From Lentisphaeria bacterium (GTDB taxonomy: Bacteria; Verrucomicrobiota; Lentisphaeria; Oligosphaerales; Oligosphaeraceae): a DNA stretch of 36,904 nt. Within the stretch, counting starts at the first letter, position 1. The number at the start of each line of letters is the position of its first letter. Below are positions 25,328 to 33,797 of the stretch, piece by piece. Both the position numbers and the translations under genes were made by a program. The DNA lies in contig JAEEXV010000319.1 of assembly GCA_016287975.1 (NCBI GenBank), positions 1 to 36,904 on the forward strand, in the 5' to 3' direction. Under the pieces are notes generated by a model. That model searched no databases and was not told where the DNA came from. It saw nothing but the letters and a program-made list of their open reading frames with translations.

Positions 25328-26881
25328 CTATGGATAGGTATTTGCGGGTTGGTCGAGGGCGCGGTATTGGCAGGCCTCGGCCAGATGCGCCTCGTTGATG
25401 TCGGGGACGCCTTCAAGATCGGCGATGGTTCTGGCGACGCGCAGGATGCGGTCGTAGGAACGCGCGCTCATGTGTTTGGCGTCGAGTGCGTTCCGCAGGA
25501 AATTGCGAGCGTCGGCGCCGAGGGGGCAGAAGCGGTCGAGCCAGACCCCGTGGATGCCTGCGTTGTCGAGGATTCCAGTGCCTTCGAAGCGTTTGCGCTG
25601 GATGTCGCGGGCGCGCAGAACGACTTCGCGCAGTTGGGCGGAGGTGACGCCGTTGTGTCGGCTGGTGAGCACTTCCTGGGGAAGGGGCGGCACCTCGACG
25701 TGAAGGTCGATCCGATCCAGCAATGGGCCAGAGATGCGCGAGCGGTAGGATTGGATGGCCATGGGGGAGCAGTGGCAGCGGTGGTCGGGCGAGCCGTAGT
25801 ACCCGCAAGGGCACGGGTTCATGGCGGCGACCAGCATGAATCGGCACGGGAAGGTGAATGCGCCTGAGGCGCGCGCGATGGTGACGACGCCGTTTTCGAT
25901 GGGCTGGCGCAGCGCCTCGAGGACATTGCGCCTGAACTCGGGGAGTTCGTCGAGGAACAGTACGCCCCGATGGGCGAGGGAGATTTCGCCTGGGCGCGGG
26001 ATGCCGCTGCCGCCGCCCAGGAGGCCCGCGTCGGAGACGCTGTGGTGCGGCGACCGAAACGGGCGGTGGACGATGAGCCCTGTGTCGGCGGGCAGCAGCC
26101 CCGCGATGGAATGCACCTTGGTGACTTCCAGCGCCTCGACAAACGAAAGCGGCGGCGTGATGCTGGGAATTCGGTTGGCGATCAGCGACTTGCCGACGCC
26201 AGGCGGCCCGAACATCAGCAAATTGTGGCTGCCAGCGGCGGCGATGACCATTGCGCGTTTGGCGGTCTCCTGCCCCTTGACGTCGACAAAGTCCAGTTCG
26301 CTGTGGCTGGCCTCTTGGAAGAGCGCCTCGACATCGACCTGGACGGGCGTGAAGTCCTGCGGGGCGTTGAGCAGATGGACGGCGTCCTGGATGTTCGCGA
26401 TGCCGTAGACCTCGATTCCCTGGACGGTCGCGGCCTCCATCGCATTGGGCTTCGGCACCAGAATGCGCTTGATGCCCAGATCCCGCGCGTGCATCGCCAT
26501 CGGCAGGGCGCCTGGGATGGCGCGGACTTCGCCGTTGAGGCCGAGTTCGCCGACCACCATGGTGTCCTGCAGGGCCTGCGGCGGGAAGACGCGGGTGGCG
26601 CCAGTGATGCACAGCGCGATGGCCAGATCGTAGAGCGCGCCCGATTTGCGAAGGCTGGCGGGTGCGAGGTTGATGGTGATGTCCCCCTGCGGCATCGGGA
26701 GTTCGTTGACCCAGAGCGCCGAACGGACGCGCCCTCGGCTCTCGCGGACGGCGGCGTCTGGCAGGCCGATGAGGTTGAAGTGCTTTTCGGGAGAGGCCGA
26801 CTGCATCGAGCAGTCGGCCTCGATTTCAACGGTCGCCACCTCGACTCCCTGGATGGAACCGCTCAAGGTACGTGTGATCAT
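25328..26881 (-). CDS. comM: ComM/YifB family Mg-chelatase-like AAA ATPase
   Basis: 517 aa from MITRTLSGSIQGVEVATVEI. N-terminal ChlI domain (HFNLIGLPDAAVRESRGRV, GDITINLAPASLRKSG, VGELGLNGEVR), Walker A in MFGPPGVGKSLIANR, Walker B in VLFLDELPEF, then the conserved cysteine motif AMNPCPCGYYG and HRCHCSP, and a C-terminal Mg_chelatase_C helical domain (MSARSYDRILRVARTIADLEG). ComM is a DnaB-like branch-migration helicase that supports natural transformation; homologues are widespread. AGGAAG lies about 10 nt before the chosen ATG. The longer frame to 26959 runs into the promoter region. Confidence 0.95.
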   Translation of the reverse strand: MITRTLSGSIQGVEVATVEIEADCSMQSASPEKHFNLIGLPDAAVRESRGRVRSALWVNELPMPQGDITINLAPASLRKSGALYDLAIALCITGATRVFPPQALQDTMVVGELGLNGEVRAIPGALPMAMHARDLGIKRILVPKPNAMEAATVQGIEVYGIANIQDAVHLLNAPQDFTPVQVDVEALFQEASHSELDFVDVKGQETAKRAMVIAAAGSHNLLMFGPPGVGKSLIANRIPSITPPLSFVEALEVTKVHSIAGLLPADTGLIVHRPFRSPHHSVSDAGLLGGGSGIPRPGEISLAHRGVLFLDELPEFRRNVLEALRQPIENGVVTIARASGAFTFPCRFMLVAAMNPCPCGYYGSPDHRCHCSPMAIQSYRSRISGPLLDRIDLHVEVPPLPQEVLTSRHNGVTSAQLREVVLRARDIQRKRFEGTGILDNAGIHGVWLDRFCPLGADARNFLRNALDAKHMSARSYDRILRVARTIADLEGVPDINEAHLAEACQYRALDQPANTYP

Positions 26882-26931
26882 GGCATCGTGCTTCCTGTTG
26901 CGCCGCGCACCCCAATGTGGCGGCGGACAAT

Positions 26932-26959
26932 ACTTTACAGGCGATGCAATAACTTGCAA
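26932..26959 (-). promoter_or_regulatory. Probable comM promoter
   Basis: Minus strand TTGCAA (26954-26959), 16 nt, TAAAGT (26932-26937), giving a leader of about 45 nt. An inverted repeat TGCAA-TAAC-TTGCA overlaps the -35 box and spacer. Based on match to the general promoter pattern only. Confidence 0.45.
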
Positions 26960-27014
26960 GACAAAGAATAGAAACGCAACAAAGTCACATGAAAGGGCGG
27001 GATTTCGGGGGACT

Positions 27015-29447
27015 TTACGCCTGGCCGCGAAGCACCGTCCACTGGCGATGGATGGCGGCGGGGGGCCAGTCGCGCCAGAGGAAGTCGGCGCGGAGGAATC
27101 GTGCGCCTGCGCGGAGGAGTCGGGGGAGGGCGGCGGTGCGGTCGAGCGGGGTTCGGCGCAGATAGACGGTCTGGCAGCGGTTGTTGACGGCGAGGAGTTC
27201 GTCGCCGTTGCGGGCGGTCAGGGTGAATTGGCGGAAGTCGCAGTTGCCGCGGCCAGGGCAGGCGCCGTGGAGACTGGCGTTGGCGCAGACGGCGGAGATG
27301 GCCAGGGGGGTGTCCTGGAAGACGGGGACTTCGGCGATGGCGGCGAGGCGCGGCAGGAGCGCGAGGGTGTTGTCGAGCTCGTCGTCTGGCGCGAGGGTGA
27401 GACGGCGGAAGCCGAGGCCGAGGAGTTCGCGCGCGGCGGCGGTGTTGGTGGCGTAGAGGGGCCAGTCGGCGGTGAAGTCGGCGCTGTCGGGCGCGAGGCC
27501 CGCGTCGGCGAGATGGGCGAGATGGGCGGGATTGGCGAGCTGCCAGCGCGTCCAGCCGTCCTGGACGAGTTGGCGCAGGTCTGGGGCGGGCCAGTCGCGG
27601 CCGTCATGGCGGCGGAGGATGGCGGGGAGTGCGAGGCGGATGCGGTCGCGTCCGACCTTTCGCGCGAGTTCGGAGAGCGGTTCGGGCAGGTCGGCGGGGG
27701 CGGTGCGCCCGAGGTCGAGGATGACCTCGGCGACGTTGGCGAGGTCGTCCTGGGTGAAGAGATTCAGCGCATGCGGGCGGTCGATCTTGACGATCCAGCA
27801 CGGGCGTTCGGGGGCCGTCGCGTCGGTGACGGGGTTGGCGAGTTCTTCGTCGATGCGGTGCGCGCGGGCTTCGCCGTTGCCCTGTATTGCCTGGGCGAGC
27901 GCGTCGGCGGCCTGGCGGCGCAGTTCGTTGAGGGTGGAGGCGGGGATGAAGAGCGAAAGCGGCGCGGAATGGCGGAATTCCGCCAGTTCAAAGGGTGTGT
28001 CGCCGAGTTTGGCGAGGGCGCGGCGCGCATCCTCCTCCAGCGCCTCGGGGGGCTTGCGGGCGGGGGAGAGGGGCGGCGTGCACTCCAGCTGGACTGTGAC
28101 GGCGGGAGCCCCCGAGGTCTCCGCCGTGAGGCGCAGACGTTCAGGGGAGGTCTCCAGCGTGAAGACGACGGGGTGGCGCGCACGGGCGAGGGCTGGGCGC
28201 ACCGACGGCCAGCGGTAGCGCTGCTTGACCTGCTGCGAGGAGGTGCAGAAGACGGGCTGGCCTGGGGTGATGGGCGGGTGGCCGTCAGGCAGCGGCACCT
28301 CGATGTGCGTGGAGGGGCGTGCCTGGAAGAGGCGCTGCGGGCGGTCCTGGCCGCCCTGTCGGAAGGCGAGGATCTCCTCGACGGGGAAGCCGTAGGGGCG
28401 GTCGCGGCCGTCCAGTTCGACTTGCAGTCCGTCGTGCTTTTCGAGCACGAGGTTCTGCAGCTGGAAGCGCAGTTTGTCGGGGGTGCCAGGGACGATGGCG
28501 GTGACGGTTCCGACAGGTGTGCCGCGGTGCCCCGTGGTGGCGGTGTCGGTGACATCGGGGTTCTTGGGGCCTGGGAGGAAGAACCGCGTCCAGGGGCGGG
28601 AAAAGATGGTTCGGATGTCCTGCTCGCAGGCTTCGCGTTCGCCAGGCTGGAAGTCGTTGTCGATGAGATGGCGGTAGTAGTTGGTGACGGCGGCGACGTA
28701 GAGCGGGGACTTTTTGCGGCCCTCGATCTTGAGCGAGGCGACGCCGAGCCTCTTCAGCGCGCCGATCTGGTCGGGCAGGGCGAGATCCTTCATCGACATC
28801 AGGTTGCAGGGCGGCGCGGCGGTGCGGCCATTGGGCAGGGCGATCTTCCAGCAGTTGCGGCAGACGTAGCTGCATTCGCCGCGGTTGCCGCTGTGCCCGT
28901 TGAGGACGCTGGAGAGCAGGCAGAGGCCGCTGTAGGCGTAGCAGAGCGCGCCGTGCACGAAGACCTCCAGTTCGATGTCGGGGACGGCGGCGAGTTCGCC
29001 CAGTTCGGTCAGCGTGAGTTCGCGGGCTGCGATGACGCGGCGGTAGCCCAGGTCGCGGCACTCCCGCATGCCTTCGGGGCTGTGGATCGCCATCTGCGTC
29101 GAGGCGTGCATCGGCAATTCTGGGAAGTGCCGCCGCAGGAACCAGCGCAGGGCGGGATCCTGCACGATGACGCCGTCCACCGCGCAGTCTGCCAGTGCCT
29201 CCAGGAGCGGCGCAAGCTGTGGCAGTTCGGCTTCGCGCAGGAGCGTGTTGACGGCCGCGTAGAGTTTGCGCGGATGCCTGGCGTCCCCGTGGGCGAGGCC
29301 CGCAAGCACCGCCAGGTCGTCCTGGGTGAAGTTCTCGGCGTCTCCCCGCGCGGAGAAGTGCTTCATGCCGAAATAGACCGCATCCGCCCCGTACTCGAAG
29401 GCGGCGACGGCGGTTTCCAGATTGCCTGCAGGGGCGAGGAGTTCCAT
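27015..29447 (-). CDS. U32 peptidase-family RNA-hydroxylation protein (RlhA-like)
   Basis: 810 aa from MELLAPAGNLETAVAAFEYG. The U32 barrel shows GADAVYFGMKHFSARG, VDGVIVQDPALRWFL, MHASTQMAIHS and the cysteine-rich core FVHGALCYAYSGLCLLSS ... NRGECSYVCRNCWK that carries the metal/prephenate-dependent centre in RlhA/TrhP proteins. The C-terminal half (about 330-810) corresponds to the DUF3656-type extension of RlhA, including CPGRGNCDFRQFTL. RlhA and TrhP hydroxylate cytidine in 23S rRNA and uridine in tRNA respectively; the long extension favours RlhA. An ATG at 29498 would add 17 non-conserved residues, so the start at 29447 is used. No SD. Confidence 0.88.
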   Translation of the reverse strand: MELLAPAGNLETAVAAFEYGADAVYFGMKHFSARGDAENFTQDDLAVLAGLAHGDARHPRKLYAAVNTLLREAELPQLAPLLEALADCAVDGVIVQDPALRWFLRRHFPELPMHASTQMAIHSPEGMRECRDLGYRRVIAARELTLTELGELAAVPDIELEVFVHGALCYAYSGLCLLSSVLNGHSGNRGECSYVCRNCWKIALPNGRTAAPPCNLMSMKDLALPDQIGALKRLGVASLKIEGRKKSPLYVAAVTNYYRHLIDNDFQPGEREACEQDIRTIFSRPWTRFFLPGPKNPDVTDTATTGHRGTPVGTVTAIVPGTPDKLRFQLQNLVLEKHDGLQVELDGRDRPYGFPVEEILAFRQGGQDRPQRLFQARPSTHIEVPLPDGHPPITPGQPVFCTSSQQVKQRYRWPSVRPALARARHPVVFTLETSPERLRLTAETSGAPAVTVQLECTPPLSPARKPPEALEEDARRALAKLGDTPFELAEFRHSAPLSLFIPASTLNELRRQAADALAQAIQGNGEARAHRIDEELANPVTDATAPERPCWIVKIDRPHALNLFTQDDLANVAEVILDLGRTAPADLPEPLSELARKVGRDRIRLALPAILRRHDGRDWPAPDLRQLVQDGWTRWQLANPAHLAHLADAGLAPDSADFTADWPLYATNTAAARELLGLGFRRLTLAPDDELDNTLALLPRLAAIAEVPVFQDTPLAISAVCANASLHGACPGRGNCDFRQFTLTARNGDELLAVNNRCQTVYLRRTPLDRTAALPRLLRAGARFLRADFLWRDWPPAAIHRQWTVLRGQA

Positions 29448-29551
29448 GGGGAAGATTGGGGATATGAGAGGGCGGTCGCCAAAACGGCAAGCCTGCAAAA
29501 AACGAAGCGTGCGGAGTTTCTGGAAGCGGGGCTGGCTTGCTCGGCGGGCGC

Positions 29552-29663
29552 GCCACGGCGGGACGCCGTGGCTACGGCCACAAATGCGCCGGAGTTTCCG
29601 GGCCTTTCGGCATTCTCCAGGCTCCGCATTGAACCAGCGTGTGCCGGCGGGCTTGCCCGCCGG
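29552..29663. repeat. REP-like pair of perfect hairpins
   Basis: GCCACGGCG-GGA-CGCCGTGGC (29552-29572) and CCGGCGGGC-TT-GCCCGCCGG (29644-29663), each a 9-bp perfect stem. They sit in the 250-nt region between proB (stop) and the U32 gene (start) with no coding content. Six CCGG sites cluster in and beside them although CCGG is rare in most of the window. Resembles dispersed palindromic elements; a second copy was not found here. Confidence 0.6.
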
Positions 29664-29697
29664 AATGCCCCCGCAGAGATGCCCCGGATTTCCCGGA

Positions 29698-30846
29698 TTA
29701 GCGCGCTGTGACGACGAGGTAGTCCTTGTGGACGACCTCGGGGAGGTCGACGGGGTGTCCGAGGAGCTGGGGGAGGTCGGCGGTCTTGGCGCCGCAGATG
29801 CGCGCGAGGTCGGTGTAGGAGAAGTTGACGACGCCGCGTGCGAGTTCCCGACGTTCTGCGTCGAGGAGGCGCACGGTGTCTCCGGCCTGGAAGGCTCCTC
29901 GGCTGCCGAGGATGCCGCCTGGGAGGAGGCTCTTGTTGCGCTCGGTCACTGCCTCGGCGGCGCCCGCGTCGAGGAAGAGGTCTCCCGCGGGTTCGGAGAA
30001 GAATGCGAGGAAGCGCTGCCAGGAGCGCATGTGGCGCTGGCGGGAGCCCGCGAAGAGCGTGCCGAGGTCCTGCCCGTCGAAGAACTTTCCGAGTGAGGTG
30101 AAGTCGTGTCCGTCGAGGATGGCGAGGGATTGTCCTGCGGCGAGGCAGATGGAGGCGGCGTGGAGTTTGGTGATCATGCCGCCCGTGGAGTAGGGGTTGC
30201 CGTCGGTGGAGCCCGCCATGCCGAGGAGACGGTCGTCGAGCTGCGAGATGACGGAGAGGCGCTTGCCGAGGGTGCCGTCCGAGGCGGTCTCGTGGAAGCC
30301 GTCGACGGTGGTGAGCAGGATGGTGAGGTCGGCGTTGAGGATGGCGGCGACGTAGGCGGCGAGGGTGTCGTTGTCGCCGATCTTGATTTCATCGACGCAG
30401 ACCGAGTCGTTTTCGTTGATGATGGGGAGGACGCCGTCCTCGTGGAGGGCGCGCAGGCAGGCGGCGACGTGGGTGTTGCGGGCGCGGTCGTTGAGGTCGG
30501 CGGAGGTCAGGAGGAGCTGGGCGCAGTGGAAGCCGTTGGCCTCGCAGGCGTGCTCGTAGTGGCGCATGAGATAGCATTGGCCGAGGGCGGCGAGCGCCTG
30601 GACGCCTGCGAGTTCGCGCGGGCGCTGCCTGCGCCCGAGGATGCCCATGCCGAGGGGGATGGCGCCTGAGGTGACGAGGGTCGTCTGGATGCCGCGCGCA
30701 CGCAGCGCGGCGATCTGGTCGATGAGCTGGCGGGTGCGCTCGGCGGGCGCCTCGCGGACGAGGTTGGAGCCTGTCTTGACGACGACGCTTTTGACGGCGG
30801 CGAGGGTCTCGCGGCGCTGCCCTGAATCGGAATAGGCGAAGTTCAT
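29698..30846 (-). CDS. proB: Glutamate 5-kinase
   Basis: 382 aa from MNFAYSDSGQRRETLAAVKS. Amino-acid-kinase domain: SVVVKTGSNLV, LVTSGAIPLGMGILG, VLPIINENDSVCVDEIKIGDND, and ATP-side residues YSTGGMITKLHAA. A C-terminal PUA domain spans about 285-365 (GGILGSRGAFQAGDTVRLLD). It phosphorylates glutamate in the first step of proline synthesis in the cytoplasm. The start lies 2 nt after the fabF stop, so both are co-transcribed; proA is not in the window. GAGGG about 6 nt before the ATG supports this start over an upstream one inside fabF. Confidence 0.95.
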   Translation of the reverse strand: MNFAYSDSGQRRETLAAVKSVVVKTGSNLVREAPAERTRQLIDQIAALRARGIQTTLVTSGAIPLGMGILGRRQRPRELAGVQALAALGQCYLMRHYEHACEANGFHCAQLLLTSADLNDRARNTHVAACLRALHEDGVLPIINENDSVCVDEIKIGDNDTLAAYVAAILNADLTILLTTVDGFHETASDGTLGKRLSVISQLDDRLLGMAGSTDGNPYSTGGMITKLHAASICLAAGQSLAILDGHDFTSLGKFFDGQDLGTLFAGSRQRHMRSWQRFLAFFSEPAGDLFLDAGAAEAVTERNKSLLPGGILGSRGAFQAGDTVRLLDAERRELARGVVNFSYTDLARICGAKTADLPQLLGHPVDLPEVVHKDYLVVTAR

Positions 30847-30848
30847 GG

Positions 30849-32102
30849 CTATCCCTCGAAGCGGGAGAAGATGACGGCGGCGTTGTGGCCGCCGAAGCCC
30901 ATGTTGAGTTTGAGGGCGTGGCGCAGTTGCGGCAGTTCGCGGGCGGCGTTGGGCAGGTAGTCCAGGTCGCACTCGGGATCGGGCGTGTGCAGGTTCATGG
31001 TGCCGGGCGCGACGCGGTGAAGCAGCGCCTGGACGCAGACGACGGATTCAATGCCCCCCGCCGCCCCCAGCGTATGGCCCGTCATCGACTTGGTGCTGGA
31101 GATGGCCGTCTTGCGCGCATGGTCGCCGAGCGCCAGCTTGAGTGCGCGCGTCTCGACCAGGTCGTTCATCGGCGTCGCGGTGCCGTGCGCGTTGACATAG
31201 CCGATGTCCTCGGGCTTCAGCCCCGCATGGGCGAGCGCGGAGGCGATGGCCTGCGCGGCGCCTGAGCCGTCCTCGCGGGGGGCGGTGATGTGGTAGGCGT
31301 CGCCCGAGGCGCCGTAGCCCGCGACCTCGGCGAGGATGGTCGCGCCGCGCGCGAGCGCGTGCTGGAGTTCCTCCAGGACGAGGACGCCCGCGCCCGATCC
31401 AGGCACGAAGCCGTCGCGGGTGGCGTCGAAGGGGCGGCTGGCGTGTTCGGGGTCGTCGTTGCGGGTGGAGAGGGCGCGCATGGAGCCGAAACCCGCCTGG
31501 CTGAGTTCGACGAGGGAGTTCTCCGCGCCGCCGCAGAGCATCGCCTCGGCGTCCCCGCGGCGGATGATCCAGGCGGCTTCGCCGATGGAGTGGAGGCCCG
31601 ATGCGCACGCGGAGACGATGCCGAAGTTGGGGCCGCGCAGGCCGTGGCGGATGCCGAGGAAGCCCGCGGCCATGTCGGAGATCATCATCGGGATGGTGAG
31701 CGGGGAGACCTGCCGCGGCCCATGGGCGGTCAGGCGCTGCACCTGCGTCGTGATGGTGGCGAGGCCGCCGATCCCGGAGGAGACGAGGATGCCCGCGCGG
31801 TTCGGGTCGAGATTCTCTTCGGACTTGAGGCCCGCCTGGCGCATGGCCTGGTCGGCGGCGGCGACCGCATAGTGGCAGAAGGTGTCCAGGCGCTGCTGCT
31901 CCTTCGGGGAGAGATAGTCCTCCAGATTCAGGCCGCGCACGACGCCGCCAATGTGGCAGCGGTAGTCTGGACCGGCGAACTCGGGCACCTCGCGGATGCC
32001 GCATTCCCCCGCGAGCAGGGCTTTCCAGGCGCTCTCGACCGTGCTGCCCACGGGGGAGACGACACCCATGCCCGTCACAACCACTCGGCGTTTGCTATCC
32101 AT
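30849..32102 (-). CDS. fabF: Beta-ketoacyl-ACP synthase II
   Basis: 417 aa from MDSKRRVVVTGMGVVSPVGS. Catalytic residues: C166 in VSACASGLHSIGEA, H306 in VNAHGTATPMND, K338 and H343 in STKSMTGHTLGAAGG. It elongates acyl-ACP chains in fatty acid synthesis. The gene follows acpP on the same strand but two hairpin terminators separate them, so fabF expression relies on read-through or on its own promoter. AGGGAA about 7 nt before the ATG supports the start; the longer frame to 32147 runs through a terminator. Confidence 0.96.
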   Translation of the reverse strand: MDSKRRVVVTGMGVVSPVGSTVESAWKALLAGECGIREVPEFAGPDYRCHIGGVVRGLNLEDYLSPKEQQRLDTFCHYAVAAADQAMRQAGLKSEENLDPNRAGILVSSGIGGLATITTQVQRLTAHGPRQVSPLTIPMMISDMAAGFLGIRHGLRGPNFGIVSACASGLHSIGEAAWIIRRGDAEAMLCGGAENSLVELSQAGFGSMRALSTRNDDPEHASRPFDATRDGFVPGSGAGVLVLEELQHALARGATILAEVAGYGASGDAYHITAPREDGSGAAQAIASALAHAGLKPEDIGYVNAHGTATPMNDLVETRALKLALGDHARKTAISSTKSMTGHTLGAAGGIESVVCVQALLHRVAPGTMNLHTPDPECDLDYLPNAARELPQLRHALKLNMGFGGHNAAVIFSRFEG

Positions 32103-32133
32103 GACGCATTCCCTAAAACGTGCATCTGCCAAC

Positions 32134-32167
32134 AAAAAAGGCCGCAATTCGCGGGAATCACGGCCTT
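32134..32167 (-). terminator. Second terminator after acpP
   Basis: Minus strand AAGGCCG ... CGGCCTT with an inner GATTC/GAATT partial pairing, followed by a run of six Ts (32134-32139). Lies between acpP and fabF. Confidence 0.8.
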
Positions 32168-32172
32168 CATCG

Positions 32173-32203
32173 AAAAATCGCCGCCTGCAAATGCAGGGCG
32201 GCG
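32173..32203 (-). terminator. First terminator after acpP
   Basis: Minus strand CGCCGCC-C-TGCA-TT-TGCA-GGCGGCG stem with one bulged base, followed by ATTTTT. It starts about 27 nt past the acpP stop, giving two terminators in series. Confidence 0.8.
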
Positions 32204-32229
32204 TCCATGTCGAAACCGACGGCAGGGGG

Positions 32230-32502
32230 TTAGGCCTGCTTGCCGTCGCCCGCGGCTTTGGCGGCTACCTTCTCTTCGAGGTACTTGACGGCTTTGCCGA
32301 CCGTCAGCATGTTCTCCACGACATCATCGGGGATTTTCACGTCGAAGGCTTCCTCGAAGCGCATGACGAGTTCGACCGTGTCCAGCGAATCGGCGCTGAG
32401 GTCCTCGATGAAACGGGCTTCGGGGACGACCTGGTCTTCTTTGACGCCGAGTTGTTCAACGATGATTTGCTTGACGCGATCGGCAATGTTTCCAGATTCC
32501 AT
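32230..32502 (-). CDS. acpP: Acyl carrier protein
   Basis: 90 aa. The phosphopantetheine site is S39 in [14 protein letters not shown], inside the acidic four-helix fold of ACP ([22 protein letters not shown]). A lysine/alanine-rich tail ([12 protein letters not shown]) extends slightly beyond the usual 77-80 aa. It carries growing acyl chains for FabF, FabH and lipid A enzymes. AGAGGAG precedes the ATG by 7 nt. It has its own promoter-like element and is followed by two terminators, in line with its high expression. Confidence 0.97.
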   Translation of the reverse strand: MESGNIADRVKQIIVEQLGVKEDQVVPEARFIEDLSADSLDTVELVMRFEEAFDVKIPDDVVENMLTVGKAVKYLEEKVAAKAAGDGKQA

Positions 32503-32631
32503 TACGAGCTCCTCTGGTTGGGTTTACGGATGAGTGGGGTGAATTTTCGTCTGAAAATGGCTCCAGGCGCCGCGCGTCGCCGCAGGAAGGAAGGCGGCGG
32601 AGGAATGATGGGGCGGCCTGGAATGCGGATT

Positions 32632-32690
32632 CCGCCCTTCAAAGGAGGGCGGTAATCTGCATAACGTAATGCCCCGAACAGAAATTGCAA
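32632..32690 (-). promoter_or_regulatory. acpP promoter-like element and leader hairpin
   Basis: Minus strand TTGCAA (32685-32690), 16 nt, TACGTTATG (32660-32668), which overlaps a near-palindrome GCATAACGTAATGC (32659-32672). Just downstream, CCGCCCT/AGGGCGG (32632-32652) forms a 7-bp stem extendable by GATT/AATC. It has no T-tract, so it is a leader structure or an end for the queA transcript. Confidence 0.5.
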
Positions 32691-32729
32691 ACGAAACTGG
32701 TGTTTCCCGCAGGCGGAAAGGGCGCAATT

Positions 32730-33797
32730 CTACGCATTCAGGGTTCGTCCTGGCGGGAGGAGGAGCATGCAGTCGCCGTAGCTGAAGAAGCGGAGGCGTT
32801 CGGCGACGGCCTCGCGGTAGGCCGCCATGGTGTGGTCGTATCCCGCGAAGCAGCAGACCAGCATGATGAGGGTGGACTGGGGCAGGTGGAAGTTGGTGAG
32901 GAGGCCGTCGGCGACCTGCGGCCGCATCGGCGGGTGCAGGAAGATGCTGGTGCGTCCAGAGCCAGGTTCGACGAGGTTGGTGCCTGGGATGCGGCAGGTC
33001 TCGACGGTGCGGACGGAGGTGGTGCCCATGCAGAAGACGCCGCCGCCCTTTCGATGGGTGTCGTTGATGGTCTCGGCGGCCTCGGGGGGGAGGGTGTAGC
33101 GCTCCTCGTGCATGACATGCCCCTCGATGGTCTCGCTTTCGACGGGCTTGAAGGTGCCCGCGCCGACATGCAGGGTCAGGCGCGCGATGCGCACGCCCTT
33201 GGCGGCGAGCTGGTCGAGGATCGCCTGCGTGAGGTGGAGGCCCGCCGTGGGGCAGGCGACCGAGCCTGGATGGACGGCGTAGACGGTCTGGTAGTCCTCC
33301 TTGTCCGCCTCGGTGGGCGCGCGGTTGATGTACGGCGGGAGCGGCGTGCTGCCGTATCGCTCCAGCAGCGCGAGCACGTCGTCGACGTCGAACTCGACGA
33401 TGCAGGCGCCGTCGGGCGCCTTCTCGACGACGGTGAGGCCGACACCTGCGCCGTCGATTTCGACGCGGGCGCCTGGCTGGAGGCGCCGCGCGGGCTTGAG
33501 GAAGGCCTGCCAGCGTCGGCCGCCGCGCGCTTCGAGGAGGAAGACCTGCACACGGCCGTTGGTCTGGGGGCGGTGTCCCCAGAGGCGTGCGGGGATGACG
33601 CGGGTGTCGTTGAGGACGAGGCAGTCGCCAGGGTGGAGATAGTCGGCGAAATGGTGGAAATCGGAGAGGAGGCGGCGCCCCGTGTCGCGCTCCAGCACCA
33701 TCATGCGCGCGGCGTCCCGCTGGGGCGTCGGGAACTGCGCGATGAGTTCCTTCGGGAGGTCGAAATGGAAGTCGGAGACAAGCATCGGACAGGTCAT
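32730..33797 (-). CDS. queA: S-adenosylmethionine:tRNA ribosyltransferase-isomerase
   Basis: 355 aa. Hallmarks: LVSDFHFDLPKELIAQFP, LVLNDTRVIPARLWG, the long motif around YQTVYAVHPGSVACPTAGLH, LTLHVGAGTFKPV, MGTTSVRTVE, and C-terminal LLTNFHLPQSTLIMLVCCFAG with SYGDCMLL. It transfers and rearranges the ribosyl part of SAM onto 7-aminomethyl-deazaguanine tRNA to give epoxyqueuosine. The ATG overlaps the smpB stop (ATGA), favouring the start at 33797 over the next Met four codons in. Adjacent smpB and tsaB make a tRNA/translation-quality cluster. Confidence 0.97.
   Translation of the reverse strand: MTCPMLVSDFHFDLPKELIAQFPTPQRDAARMMVLERDTGRRLLSDFHHFADYLHPGDCLVLNDTRVIPARLWGHRPQTNGRVQVFLLEARGGRRWQAFLKPARRLQPGARVEIDGAGVGLTVVEKAPDGACIVEFDVDDVLALLERYGSTPLPPYINRAPTEADKEDYQTVYAVHPGSVACPTAGLHLTQAILDQLAAKGVRIARLTLHVGAGTFKPVESETIEGHVMHEERYTLPPEAAETINDTHRKGGGVFCMGTTSVRTVETCRIPGTNLVEPGSGRTSIFLHPPMRPQVADGLLTNFHLPQSTLIMLVCCFAGYDHTMAAYREAVAERLRFFSYGDCMLLLPPGRTLNA

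Noticed and set aside
26646..29711. 1021-codon plus-strand open frame across comM's 5' end and the U32 gene
   Set aside because: Antisense to two conserved proteins, no recognisable motif, low complexity.
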